A stretch of DNA of 64,000 nt from Tetragonia tetragonoides. Lineage: Eukaryota > Streptophyta > Magnoliopsida > Caryophyllales > Aizoaceae. The stretch spans positions 22,027,307 through 22,091,306 of the forward strand of contig CM076139.1 of NCBI GenBank assembly GCA_038025085.1, read 5' to 3'. This document shows positions 47,638 to 59,350 of this stretch, in pieces. The notes below the pieces were generated by a model. That model had not been told where the DNA came from. It did not search any database and saw only the letters and a list, made by a program, of their open reading frames with translations. The position numbers were made by a program, and so were the translations under genes. The first letter of the stretch is position 1. Each line of letters begins with the position of its first letter.

Positions 47638-47690
47638 CCTGCTCAAAGTAAACAACTAACAGTATGTTATACAAAATGAATATCCGCTCA
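47638..47690 (-). repeat. Copia E 3' LTR, first 53 bases
   Basis: It starts TGAGCGGATATTC on the minus strand right after the polypurine tract TTGAGGGGGAGTA (about 47691-47704). It is cut by element B. Confidence 0.75.
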
Positions 47691-47699
47691 TACTCCCCC

Positions 47700-48900
47700 T
47701 CAAGTTGGAGCATGTAAATCACAAATGCCCAACTTGCGAAGAAGAACGAGAAACTGAGTCGGACCAAGTGCATTAGAGAGCACATCAGTAAGTTGATCAC
47801 ACGAACGGGTATGAGAAGTGACAATATCTCCAGCTTCGATCTTATCACAGACAAAGTGACAGTCAACTTCAATATGTTTGGTCCGTTCATGAAGAACGGG
47901 ATTAGAAGCAATATGAAATGCATTCGTATTATCACAACTAAGGCGCATGGGCTGTGGATGAACAAGACCAAGTGCTCGGAGCAACGCCTTCAACCACGTT
48001 AGTTCACATGTCCTAGTAGCCATAGACCTATACTCAGCCTTAGCCAAAGAACGTGATACCATCAGTTGTTTCTTCGTGCGCTAGGAAATAGGAGACTGAC
48101 CAAACAGATCAAAATATCTCGCCATAGACCGTCAACTAATTGGACAACTGGCCTAATCGGAGTCACAAAAACCAATCCATTGTAAATCACAAGTAGAAGG
48201 AAGAAGAATGCCCTGACTTGGGTTCCCTTTTAAGTATCGAAGGACATGTAGCGCGACATCCCAATGATTAACTCTCAGAGTCGGCATAAACTGAGCCAGT
48301 GTGTGAACATAATAACTAAGTTTTGGCCTAGTAATCGTAAGATAAATCAATCGACCAATGAGACGTCGATACAGAACGGAATCCAAAAGAAGACAACTAG
48401 ACGAAAGAGCAAGCTTTTGATTTTGCTCGATGGGAACACGCGCCGGGCGAGCACCAAGTAGACAAACCTAAATTATGATATCCATGGCGTACTTGAGCTG
48501 GCAACGAAAAATTCTCTCAGAATTATGTACCACCTCTACTCCGACAAAAATATTTTAATGCCCCAAGATCCTTCATACAAAAACACCTGCTGAGATAAGA
48601 TTTCAAAGCCTCAATCGCAGCAGAATTATCACCTAAGATAATCAAATCGTCCACATAGACAATAACACAAAGTGAATCAGCCCCATGGTGCATTGTAAAT
48701 AGTGAATAGTCAGCATACGCCTGAGTAAAACCATAATCTCGGAGAGACGAAGTCAATTTTGCGAACCAGTTGCGTGGAGCCTGACATAAACCATATAGGG
48801 ATTTGCGAAGCTGACAAACCTTGCCCGGATGAGTGGCATTAAAATCCAGGGGGACCATGCATGTATACCTCCTCATCAAGGTAACCGTGTAGAAAGGCAT
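47700..48900 (-). pseudogene. Copia E reverse transcriptase and RNase H
   Basis: RT: VCQLRKSLYGLCQAPRNWF and the catalytic YVDDLIILGDN at about 48660. After a break come YRRLIGRLIYLTITRPKLSYY, then RNase H with SLAKAEYRSMA, ELTWLKALL and KHIEVDCHFVCDKI. The YVDD box is intact and the RNase H acidic residues are in place, but stops and shifts at about 48526, 48150 and 48065 divide it. In a live element these enzymes copy RNA into cDNA. Confidence 0.9.
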
Positions 48901-50950
48901 TGTGCAAATTCATTTGATGAAGCTCCCAATTTTTAGCTGCAGCTACGGCAAGAAGCATGCGAACGGTAACCATCATAGGAACTGGAGCAAACGTCTCATT
49001 GTAGTCGATACCCTCTACATCGTTATTGCCAAAAAAACCACCCAGACCTTCTTCTGTTCGAGGGTACCGTCAGAATTGTATTTATTTTTATATACCCACT
49101 TGCAACCAAGAGGCTTCTTGCCCGGGGGTAATTATTCAATTGTCCAAGTACCATTCCGTTCTAAAGCATCAATCTCTAACTGCATAGCTTGGCGCCAACC
49201 AGAGTCGTGGGAAGCTTCCCGATATCATGTAGGTTTCCACCTCTGCAGGAATGGCAGCTAAAAAAATACGATGTTTTGAACAAAACTTATCATAATTCAC
49301 AAAAGAAGCTATGGAATACGGAGCACCTGATGATGATGAAGTAGCAGTGGGGGGCGAGGGAGACTCAGTGGGAGGCCTGTATTGTGTTACTGCATATGTA
49401 GTCGTGAAAATGAACAGATGCACATTTCATTCGTTGCCCAAGACCCAAGTTATGATTAGCACCAAAATCAGCTGATAGAGGTGAAACATGCTCGGCTATG
49501 TGGGTTTCGGAATGAAGCGGAGAGACGGGTTCGGGTTCGGGCATAGCATGACACGGGGAGTTGGGTTCGGGTATAGCGTGTGTGGTGGTGGATTTGGGCT
49601 GGGAAGTTGTGATAGTATTGGATTGAGAAATAGAATCCTGGTTATTATGAGGAGTTTTGTCAAATATAGGAGACGTGACTATAGGAGATGTAAATGGAGT
49701 ATTTTGTGGAGTAGGTGCCGGAGTATTTTGTGGAGTAGGTTCTGGAGTATGAGGTGAAGGATTTTGTGGGAAATTTTGGGGAGTTGGGTCAGTTAGAGAT
49801 AGGTGGTTATAGGTGAGAGGAGAGTGGAGATTAGAATCATCATCAAGTGAGTCATCGAACGGAGAAGCATAAGGAAACACATGTTCCATAAATTTGACAT
49901 CACGGGACACAAAATGATCCCCTATATTGAGTTCATAAACCACCCACCCCTTTTGGCAGTAGAATACCCAAGAAAGACACAACGCCTCCCACGGGCCACA
50001 AACTTATCCGAGTTACAAGTTCGCTGAAGGGCGTAACACAAGCAGTCGAATCCTCTAAGATGATCATAATTAGGTTGTTTTCCAAATAACTTCTCAAAAG
50101 GCATTTGACCATCATTAAGAGGAGTAGTGTTCGATTTATTAAATAACTTGCCCCTAAAATACACTCACCCAAAACTCAATAGTAAGGTTAGCATGAAAGC
50201 GAAGAGCCCTACCAACCTCAAGAATGTGACGGTGTTTCCTTTCGACACGACCATTTTTTTGCGATGTATCCACATTTGATGTTTGAAAAAAAATCTCATT
50301 GGCATCAAAATAGGATTATAAGGGTTTAAACTCAGTGTCATTATCACTCCGTATAACCTTTACAATTTTACCAAATTGATTGTGGATCATAACAAAAAAA
50401 ACTTGCGGAAAATGTCATTAACCTCACTCTTTTCCTTCATTAAATATACCCACACAGCTCGGGAAAAATTTTCAACAATGGTTAAAAAAGAATGAGCCAC
50501 CGACGAAGATGCAATCCGATAAGGTCCCCACACATCACAATGAATTAAAGAAAAGGATTCATCCCCACGACTATGACTAATACCCAAAACTGAACAAGTT
50601 TGTTTAGCGCATAAACACGCATCACACACATTATTCTTAACATCAGAAATTCTGAAACTAGGAACATGACTAAGAGAACGAAATAACCGTAGACGATGGA
50701 TGACCCAATCGTTGATGCCATAAACTGTAGGGATTGACAGTAGTCACCTGATGCGCTTGAGCTTGTGGTGTACCAGTAGAGTAGTAGACCCTTCCCCTTT
50801 GCTCACTCATGCCAATCACCATCTTGGAATGTTGGTCCTGTATCACACATAAATAATCAATGAATATGACAATACATCGTATATCATCGATAAGGCGATC
50901 GACGAAAATCAAATTGCACTCCAAAGTAGGGAACGTAAAGCACATTATCT
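48901..50950 (-). pseudogene. Copia E GAG-pre-integrase, integrase and linker
   Basis: From right to left: LWHQRLGHPSSTVIS with the HxxxH part, CDACLCAKQT, then SLIHCDVWGPYRIASS with the first aspartate, AVWVYLMKEKSEV, RGFDCLCYALQRTCNSD and RRCVFLGYSTAKRGG. A proline-rich linker (49800-49400) and the run-up to RT follow. Several shifts interrupt the text. The order and words are those of plant copia integrases. Confidence 0.85.
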
Positions 50951-51760
50951 AATTAAAGGCCATGGACATTTGTACTGCCTTCATGAGTGGCAAGAGTTAC
51001 GACTCCATTCGGAAGATTGACAGGAGAATTAGGAATCATAGAAACATTAGGCAAACATGCAAAATTCCCTGTCAAATGATAAGAAGCCCAGTTATCGAAT
51101 AGCCAATCTAAGCCAACCAACTTACCACTTAATTTTTCAGTCTGAGAAGAAGTGTGCTTATTAGACCCGAGGGCCGAGAGTACGGCATCCCACTGATCAG
51201 CCGTGAGTTGCGGTATAGGTGAGGATTGGGATGGATGCTTCCCAGTGCAGCCCTCTGCTGTGACAACGTGTGCAGACGCAGTGACAGCACCGCTCTTGCT
51301 GGTCGTGGATCCTCCTCGAACACGGCCACGCCCCTTGCCTTTTCCTTGTGTGAACCACCACTTAGGATAGTTTCCAATAAGCTTGAAACAGCCAACGACA
51401 TCATGACCCTCATGTTTGCAATAAGTGCAGTATGGCTGAGGGGACCGATTGTCATTCTGCTTTGAACGTCCTAAAGTGATAGCAAATGCAACAACCTCCC
51501 GTCGTGCAACATTGGAACGAACAATGTTCTTGTGGCATTCCTATTTAACTACCATTCGATATGCTTTGCTTAGTGAAGGCAAAACATCAAGGCTAAGGGC
51601 ATGACTACGCAAATCATTGTACGTCTCGTCCAATCCCATCAAGAACTCATGGGTCTTCTCAATTTCAACAGTAGCAAGAAATTGTTTATGAATATCACAT
51701 TCACATTTGTTGCACTTGCAAATAGGCATAATTCGATACCCTGCAAACTCCTCCCAGAGG

Positions 51761-53206
51761 TGTAGACACCAAAAGTTGTGTTTATGATGAGTCCCCATAA
51801 AAACCCGCTGATGAAAGTATTGGATTTTGCTCGAACTTGGGTTGCAAGAATAATTGCTCTGATTATTAGCCCAGTTCATTTGAATTAACCAATGGAAGTC
51901 TTTTGTACAGGTGATCCAAACCAGTTGGACTCAATTCATCTAAAGTCCAAAACTGAGAGATATGCATCTTTGAACCCAAGGGGGTCGAAAGGGAACCCAA
52001 ACCCTTGAGTCAACCCTTGGTCAAACAAGGGAACTTAGTCAATCCCGCGTGGACCCCCTCGGAAAAGCCTCCCCTGCTTAGAAAGCATGTCAGGCGCCTA
52101 CACAGGCAGGCCGCTCCAGGTCCAAGCGGCCACGCTTGAGTTCAAGCGGCTTGACCGCTTGTCCTTGTTGCATGGCCGCCTGGACCTTTCTCGCGGACGA
52201 CAAATTCGAGGCCCATTCGATTTTCGTGCCAAACCCTGGCAGTTTCCCCTCTATATAAACAAACCTTAGGGTTCAGTTGAAGAGGTTGGACATTCTCTCT
52301 GAAAAGGTTGGTCTAAAGGTTGGAGACTCTCTCTCTCGTATCAAAAAACCCTAAATTCTGATTCTACTCCTTCTTTAGGCTAGCCCTAGAACCACAAAAA
52401 TAAACCTTCATACTTCATCAAAAGCAAGAGTTCAAGCATAAAAACCAAATATAGTTCATTGTGAGCATCTAGGTAATCCAACCTGATGGTTTTCATCAAA
52501 TTGTATATTTGCTTATTATTTACTAACGAATTTGGTTTATGTGATATGTACATGCATGACGCGTTTTGAGCAAAAGAGCTTGTATTGAACCCCATGATTG
52601 AATGAATGGATGAATGAATGCATATTTTTATTTATTTCTTTTATTATAAATAATGCTTTGTTGTGAATTGGTGGATGAATTGTCTTGTTTGTCTTCTAAT
52701 TTGCAGGTTTAGCGTATTTATTGTTCTTAGCATTAAAAAATATGTAAATTTGATAAGTTGTTACAAGTGGTCACATTAGTAATTGTTTGTTCAACCCATT
52801 AGTTACAACTAGAAATTTCGACAAATTAAACCTTATTTGGCATCGTAGCATTAATAATCGCATTGAATGATTAGTAAAGGCCGTTGTTGTCAACGGGCGA
52901 GTTGGGTGCCTAACACCTTCCTAACTCGTACTTACGCCCCGAACTCATTTATGAAGTCAATTTCCCCTATAGGGATTGGAGTGCACAGGAATTGGGTCGA
53001 CGTCTTTTTAGACTATCGACTTGACTCCAAGGGTTCCGAATTTCCTTAAATTTTGTGGCAACTTTCGCCAATATTAATCATGTCCTTAGTATGAAAGGAA
53101 AATCTTCACGTGCATTCACTCTCGAGAGATTCACGAAGCCAACAACGCTCTCCCAGGCTATCCCGCCGACCACTCGAAAAAGGGGAGAAAAATCCGATAG
53201 CCTACA
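51761..53206 (+). repeat. Solo LTR F of a Tat-like element
   Basis: It starts TGTAGACACC and ends CCTACA, 1446 bp. It is flanked by agagg (51756-51760) and atagg (53207-53211), a 5-bp duplication with one mismatch. TATATAAA lies at 52252-52259 with a GC-rich stretch of gcggc words at 52106-52200 just upstream. A block with gggcgagttgggtgcctaac resembles the matching regions of the B and C LTRs. No internal part exists, so the element was removed by LTR recombination. Confidence 0.85.
52252..52259 (+). promoter_or_regulatory. TATA box of solo LTR F
   Basis: TATATAAA follows ctttcccct-like sequence, 50 bases after the GC-rich gcggc block. Confidence 0.55.
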
Positions 53207-53749
53207 ATAGGTTATAAAGTCGCCCATAATAACTAGTGGCAGATTGGCCACCTTGTTTACAGTTGTTAATGGCGTCCTTAAGTTCATGAAAACACAATGG
53301 ATCCGGAGTGATGAAGCATTCTTTGATATCTTCCCATAAATCATGTACAGAATTGAGGTAAGTAAGATTAGATCGTACCCTTCTTTCGATTGAGTTCATC
53401 ACTCATCCAACCAACATTGAATCAACGATGTACCAATCATCCAAATCATCAGCATTAGTGGTTGGTTTTAAGATGGTTCCATCAAGAAAACCTTTCTTTC
53501 TTTTAGCATGGAAAGCATTTTTCAGAGCCGTAGCCCAATCACGATAATTACTCTCACTCTTAAGCAAGATGCCACAGATATTTAATCCAGGTATGTCATT
53601 TGTGGGAACACAATATGAGAACAAGGATCATTGATCTTCCTCTTCTTTTCATCCGTGTTTGGGGGTTTATCTCCACAAGTCATTCTTGTGTTTATTATTG
53701 TATTTGTGTTTGTGATTATTTTGCGGAATGTTGGGTCCTCAGAAAAGTT

Positions 53750-53962
53750 GCTCTGTTACCATAAAGAAATTTGTAGCTATAGAGTTTTCTATGTTGTTTG
53801 TATTGATCAGGGATTAACCCATATATAAGCGTATATATGCAATAGTTATTCACAACTAGAATATAGCTAGATTATAGGAGTCGTAAAGACTAAGTAACTC
53901 CTAAAAGATAGGAGACTAACAAACAATTGCCTAGTCAAAGTACACTACTAATAGTATGCTAC
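53750..53962 (-). repeat. Copia E 5' LTR and primer site
   Basis: The LTR piece spans 53763-53962. The primer site at 53750-53761 reads TGGTAACAGAGC on the minus strand, with one change from the initiator-Met complement. About 20 bases of the LTR start are missing at the junction with element C. Confidence 0.75.
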
Positions 53963-55307
53963 AGTAACGGCCCGGAAACTTTTGGCCTCACTTACGCGGA
54001 GTGTGTCCTTATAGAAAATTTGTAAGCTGGGGGCTTTAGATAAGTTCAAGGAACCGTCGAGTTAGAAAAGTTTTTGAAAAGACTTGAATTGAATAAAAAA
54101 CATGAAACAGGTCACAAATCTGCTACCGGGGTTTTACCGAAGGGACAACCAAGTAGCGCGAAAAGTGCAATAATCATGTTTTTAGAAAGACTCCCGCTCA
54201 TATAGAACATATGAGCACCCAAGAATAAAGGGTTCGGGGGCGAAGGTACGAGGTGGGAAGTTGTTAGGCACCCAACTCGCTCGTTTTATGACGGCCTCTA
54301 CTAACTCAAGTTTGCTTAACAATTTAAAGACATGATCCCACACAAACGGATTAACAACCTAGATTAGACTATTAATTGGTTTATCACAAGCATCACGATA
54401 TTAATTAATGGCCCTTATTTAGACATGCATTTGATTGGCAAGTTGAGCATTACAACAACTAAACATGCTTATTTACAGAATTGAAAGACAGTATTTAGGG
54501 AAGAAATAAAGAGCATGATTTGCATGATATCCTCATTTTGACTACTAGAACATAAATAGTTAAGCAATTAATTGAATTTGAGCCCTTAGGAGTTAGTACC
54601 TGAACTGTAGGCTATTTAGCAATTGAATAGCAAAAATAAGATCTCAAGTAAGGAAAGAGGGGGAAGCTCGAAAGTACTCAACCGAGAATAGAATGATTTT
54701 GTAGAAGAAAGAAGGAGAAGCTCAGGAATACTCAAGTGAGAATAAAGGTTGTCAACTGTAGACTATGTGTTTTGAACTAAGGGAGAAGGGTTGTATTTAT
54801 AGGGAAAGAAGTACGGTTGTACGGGTGAAGAGAGGGCCGAAATGAAGAGATCGGGCTTTAAAAAGGTGGGCTTCAGCAGACCCAACGAGGGCCGCTAGCG
54901 GCCCTGGGAATTTATCTAGGGCTACTGGCGGCCCTTACGAGAGCCGCTGATGGCCCTCGCCACATCCGCTGGCGGCCATGGCTGATATTTTAGGGCCGTT
55001 GGCTGCTGTGGGGCTGCCAGCTGGATGGCTGAAATGTAAAAATACCGTTTTACCCCTACGCAGTTAAAGACGGTTTTACCCTCGGTTATCAACTTTGCAA
55101 TCAGGGATTGGAAAAAGACACGAGAGATGTCGTTGGAAAGCTCTTCAACGAGACTTTTGAATGTGATCGGAGTAAAGGAGTGATCGAGGAAAACCCTGAG
55201 ACTTTATTTTACCTATCAAACCTAAAAGAACATTCAAGTTTATAAATTACTCCTTTCATCATCGGGCTTTTGCGGAAAAATCTAACTATGCTTTTTAGGC
55301 GTCTACA
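53963..55307 (-). repeat. 3' LTR of element C
   Basis: It is similar to the B LTR throughout but clearly diverged. TATAAATA on the minus strand lies at 54794-54801, with the GC cluster at 54888-54985 upstream of it. Confidence 0.85.
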
Positions 55308-55739
55308 GAAGCCCCCACTTTGATCGAGTTTTAGTAAAAGCGAAGATCAAAGTATTCCGAAGGCGACATGCAGGATGCTGATGTGCACGTGGTTTGTGAG
55401 AGTGTACAGTATGCATGCATATTAAAGCAAACCTTGATTGAGACACGCTTGGTGGACGCTAAGATCTCATCTCTGTGAACACTGGAAAAATAAAGGTAAT
55501 GGTTGAGGGGAAAACAACACTCGTCGAAGGAAATTGACGCCTGCAAGGGACATGTATTCAGAGAATGCTTTATCCTCAGCAACCAGTTACTAAAAACCAC
55601 TCGGCGGATGCCGAGATTCCGTCCCTGCACGAGAAATAAAAAAGTCGACAAAACAGCGCAATCAAAATGACGGCTGTAAATGGTTAGAAAACATATGAAC
55701 AGTTTAAATGCACTAGCAATCATTGACTGAAACATATAT

Positions 55740-56060
55740 ATAAAAAAAAAACAAAGGACAGTATAACCGCAATAGTTTAAGCAATCATTGACTGACACAA
55801 AATGAGTAGCTTTGAATAAAAAGCACAGTTTAACCGCACTAGCGATCATTGACTGACACCAAATGAGTAGCCTCAAATAAAAAATACAGTTTAACCGCAC
55901 TGGCGATCATTGGCTATCACAAAATGAGTAGCCTCGAATAAAAAAGACAGTTTAACCGCACTAGCGATCATTGGCTGTCACAAAATGAGTAGCCTCGAAT
56001 AAAAAAGACAGTTTAACCACACTTGCGATCATTGGCTGTCACATAATGAGTAGCCTTGAA
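55740..56060. repeat. 62-bp minisatellite in C
   Basis: About five units share gacagtttaaccgcactagcgatcattggctgtcac-like text and aaatgagtagcctcgaataaa. A run of gaatagc repeats follows to about 56190. Confidence 0.85.
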
Positions 56061-56779
56061 TAAATGAATAGCCTTGCATAAAATAAATGAATAACCTCGA
56101 ATAAATAAATAGCCTTGAATAAAATAAATGAATAGCTTATAAAATAAATTAATAGCTTCGAATAAAATAAATGAATAGCTTCGAATAAACAAATAGGGAC
56201 AAAGAATACCTGGACTTTTGCATTTGGGGGACCTGCAAAACAAACGAGGTAATTTTACCTGATAGTAGACGGTACCGTGAAATGGGCCGACTATTGAATT
56301 TTTAATTTGTGGGCCAAGGGGTCTGTTCCCGTGCGCTTGGTACCGAACTTTGCCGCGAACAAGCTATGCCAAATAACGGATTTTGTGCTAAAAACATGAC
56401 GTAGGGTCAGTAGAGGGCCCGCGTGCGCAGACCAGCCAGAGCCGGTGGCAGCCCTGGCTATCAGCGTGAGGGCCGTTGGCAGCCCTCGCGTGGGCTGCTT
56501 ATACCGGGTTTTTGCGAGTTTCTTCTTCGCGTTTTGCTTCATTTTTTTTTCTCATGCAATGTCTTCGTCGAGCTTCTTGCCATTGCCATCATCGAAGGCT
56601 TCCAAGTTCTTGAAGGTATGTCAATTCTTGACCAAATTCCTTACTTTTTGTCTTGAACTTATTTAATTTTTCGCCTAGTAGCTGAATTTCGGGTTGCTTG
56701 TTGAATGGGTGCTTGTATATTGCGAATCTGACACTTAAAATTTTCATTTGTAGAGAGAGAAAGCTTGACATATTTGTGC

Positions 56780-59021
56780 ATGGCTCCCAAAGACAAGGGG
56801 AAGCGTCCCATGACCGAGGAAGAGGAAAATTGTGACCTCTTTCGTACCGGGTTTCCATCATCTTGGATACCTCCTCCGCACCATTCAGGCCGGGCGACTT
56901 TGTATCAGGACTCGTTCATGCGTTTAGACTGGCGTCCGACGGAGGCTTGGGATCGTAGTATCCTGCTGCGCAACAGACAAAGTAATCTGTCCAATTTGCA
57001 TCCGGTATGTTTCTGACTTCTTCGGTTTTGTTCAGTTCGTTTCTTTTGTACTGAAAATTTGAACTGTTAGTGCTCCGGCACACGAACAAATTGGGATTGT
57101 ACTGGATTGGTGGTCACCTGTATATAATACTTGTATGGAATTATTTGAGCTGAAGTTGTAGTATATGGGGTATTGAGAACTTTTTTGTTTGTTGGCTAGG
57201 GGATTAGTACATATTTGCAGGCCCATGGGTCCACTTCAAACTGGGCCATGATGTTGGATACATTTTCTGAGAGGACAAGGGGAATTATCCGGGATTTACG
57301 TTTTGAGTACTTTCTATTTGTGGTTCCGTCTTGTCATTTTGGGGATACTCGGGTGATTTCCCGCGTGTTACTTGAGAGGTTTTGGGATACCACGAACACC
57401 TTTCATACACCTGTGGGAGAGATGTTCCCTACTCCTTATCAGTTCTCCGTATTGACGGGCTGGTCCTTTAGAGGGCGTCCTTTGTTGTACGACGCGAACT
57501 ACCACCTACAACCGATAGGTTGATTGAGCTGTATGGCGTCTTGCCCTTTCCTTTGAGAAGGACCGAGTATCCTTGCTAAGGTTATGGGACGCTTTGACCG
57601 AGCAGTGGGCCACTGAGTACCAGCCGGCCCGTATCTTTCTGGCTTATCTGTTGGGGGCGATCATTTTTGCCCAAAAGAAAAGTGTATGCCAGATCGGCTT
57701 TCTTCGATGCCTGGAGGACCTGACCATAGTACGTGAGTACAACTTCGGTTCTCCTTCTTATGCTACTTTGGTGAGATGGTGTCGTTAGGCTTGTAGGCCT
57801 AAGGCGACGAGTTGGAGGGCGTCCATTTCTAACCCTTAGAAGATACTAGAAGTAGGCATATTTTTTTTCTTTTGTGCATACGCATACTTTGTTGTAGACC
57901 CGTATCTGATCATTTCTGCTTGTATGGCAGTTGTGGTTCTTTGAGTATTTTCCAGCTTTTGGTCCTCATCGTCCTGGTTTGAGGATGTTCCCACTAGGTG
58001 CACGGTGGGTTGGTAGAGACAGCCATCCGTTTTCCTCTTTGCAGGATTTCCGGGTTACTTTTGAGAGTCGGGCTTCGTCGGAGGTACGTCGTCTTTGACT
58101 TGTCTTTATTTATTATATTTGTTTTGGTTCATTTGGTGTGAATGAACTTTGATCTTGTATTCTTTAGGTGACGTGGACCGCTTTCGATGACATTCCTAGG
58201 GTCCCGTCCTATATCACCACTGAGTCCTTCGGTGTCTACTCTACGGGCGATGTTTGAGGGGCCGTTCAGCTTTGAGTGGTACTTGGAGGACCGTTTGACT
58301 CGGCTGACCTTCCTATGACCATGTTTTTCTTGCGTAGTCTGAGCGTGGTTGACTTGACGTCGTTATTAGGGGTGCCTCGGCCATGCAGTTTGTTCAGCCG
58401 GAGGTTGAGGGTTTAGACCGTACAACGGTATACCTGGCCTACTGCTTGGATCGCTTGATGCCGGACCTTACTTCTGAAGTAAAATCTTGATTCATGTCTT
58501 TCACTTGTATATGCAGCATACTGACTTTTGTGTCTTTGTAGGCGGATCGTGCGGCTCCCCGTGGGCCTAGGAGGTCTCGTTCCGGAGTCCCTCATAGTCA
58601 GCCCCCAAGCATAACCTTACCGAGTATTGAGGTGAGGTACATCGGAGAAAGTCGAGGTCGCATAACGGAGGAGTTTCCCCTACATAGTGTTGAGGGAGAG
58701 GCCGTGGAGGGCTTACCGTTGCATGACGATCGTGTAGGAGTAATTTTTATCCTCTTTTGTTTTCTGACTTGTATTATTTTCAGTTGCATGACGATCGTGT
58801 AGGATTTTTCTAGCCAGGCTACGGGGAGCCTTTTTGGACCGGGGTTTTCGACGGGTACCTCCATGCGTGCGCCTGGCCGGGACATGAGGCCCAGTTAGAG
58901 CATGCCAGTTTATAGCTTGTTCAGCACTCAGGGCGCTTTCTACTATTCGGCCGGGAACTTCGATCATGGGCCTGTCGTTGAAGATGAAGCTGATAGCAAT
59001 GGCGATGATGACCCCAACTGA
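56780..59021 (+). pseudogene. Second PMD gene copy, antisense in C, more decayed
   Basis: Exon 1 (56780-57004, 225 bp) and exon 3 (57931-58083, 153 bp) keep the exact lengths of the B copy. Exon 2 starts at 57222 and is shifted near 57510 within the PMD core, with a TAG at 57786. Exon 4 starts at 58168 and has a 1-bp loss and an in-frame deletion, but keeps the tryptophan codon that is TGA in B. Exon 5 starts at 58542 after an intact TAG acceptor. Exon 6 and the start of exon 7 are gone; gttgcatgacgatcgtgtagg is repeated at about 58719-58739 and 58782-58802 at the site. The end (to the stop near 59021) keeps the acidic tail. Confidence 0.8.
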
Positions 59022-59350
59022 GTAGTGTAGGCTTGATTTGTAGATTTTGGCCTCTGAAACTCGAACTCCTGTGTTTATGCATTTTATATGACATGTATGC
59101 TATTATGACTCGATTATGCCCGTCTGATCTCTAAGTATGCAATATGTTATGCAGTAAAGAGTAGGACAAAATTTAGGGAATAAGATAAAGAATAAGGTAA
59201 AAATTGCAAAAGAAAAAGCAAACATTACACATATTATACCCCCTAAAAAAAAGAAAAATTATAAAAAAGAAAATAGAAAAAGATTAAAACTAAGAGAGCC
59301 TCGGACCTTGTAACCGCGTTGTGCTTTTCGAATTGGCATCGGGCCCGTGC

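Larger units (their letters stand above)
51129..53624 (-). pseudogene. gag: Copia E Gag and protease, split by solo LTR F
   Basis: From 53624: ESNYRDWATALKNAFHAKRKKGF then, after a stop, SVHDLWEDIKECF and SYYGRLYNL. The frame breaks at 53211 and resumes at 51755 with LWEEFAG and FLMGLDETYNDLRSH, because element F is inserted there. A knuckle (CKHEGHDVVGC-like) is near 51430 and protease-like sequence (LFDNWASYHLTG, in place of the D-S-G word) near 51100. It matches the copia gag (UBN2 type) layout of element K's family only loosely. Confidence 0.85.
25236..53962 (-). mobile_element. Ty1/copia retrotransposon E, carrying B and F
   Basis: Copia gag-pol pieces on the minus strand run from 53624 to 47700. 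The LTR is about 215 bp. Its 3' copy is split between 47690-47638 and 25396-25236 by element B. Its 5' copy at 53962-53763 lacks about the first 20 bases because element C begins there. The solo LTR F sits in gag. The order gag, protease, integrase, RT, RNase H is that of copia. Many stops show it is dead. Confidence 0.85.
53963..59350 (-). mobile_element. Tat/Ogre-like retrotransposon C, 3' part only
   Basis: It has a 3' LTR (53963-55307), the polypurine tract, and an inner region collinear with element B (34357-38760): minisatellites, GC words, a second PMD gene and its downstream flank. It is cut at 59351 by the LTR-like sequence D, so integrase, gag and 5' LTR are not seen. It lacks the CACTA insertion found in B. 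Confidence 0.85.
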
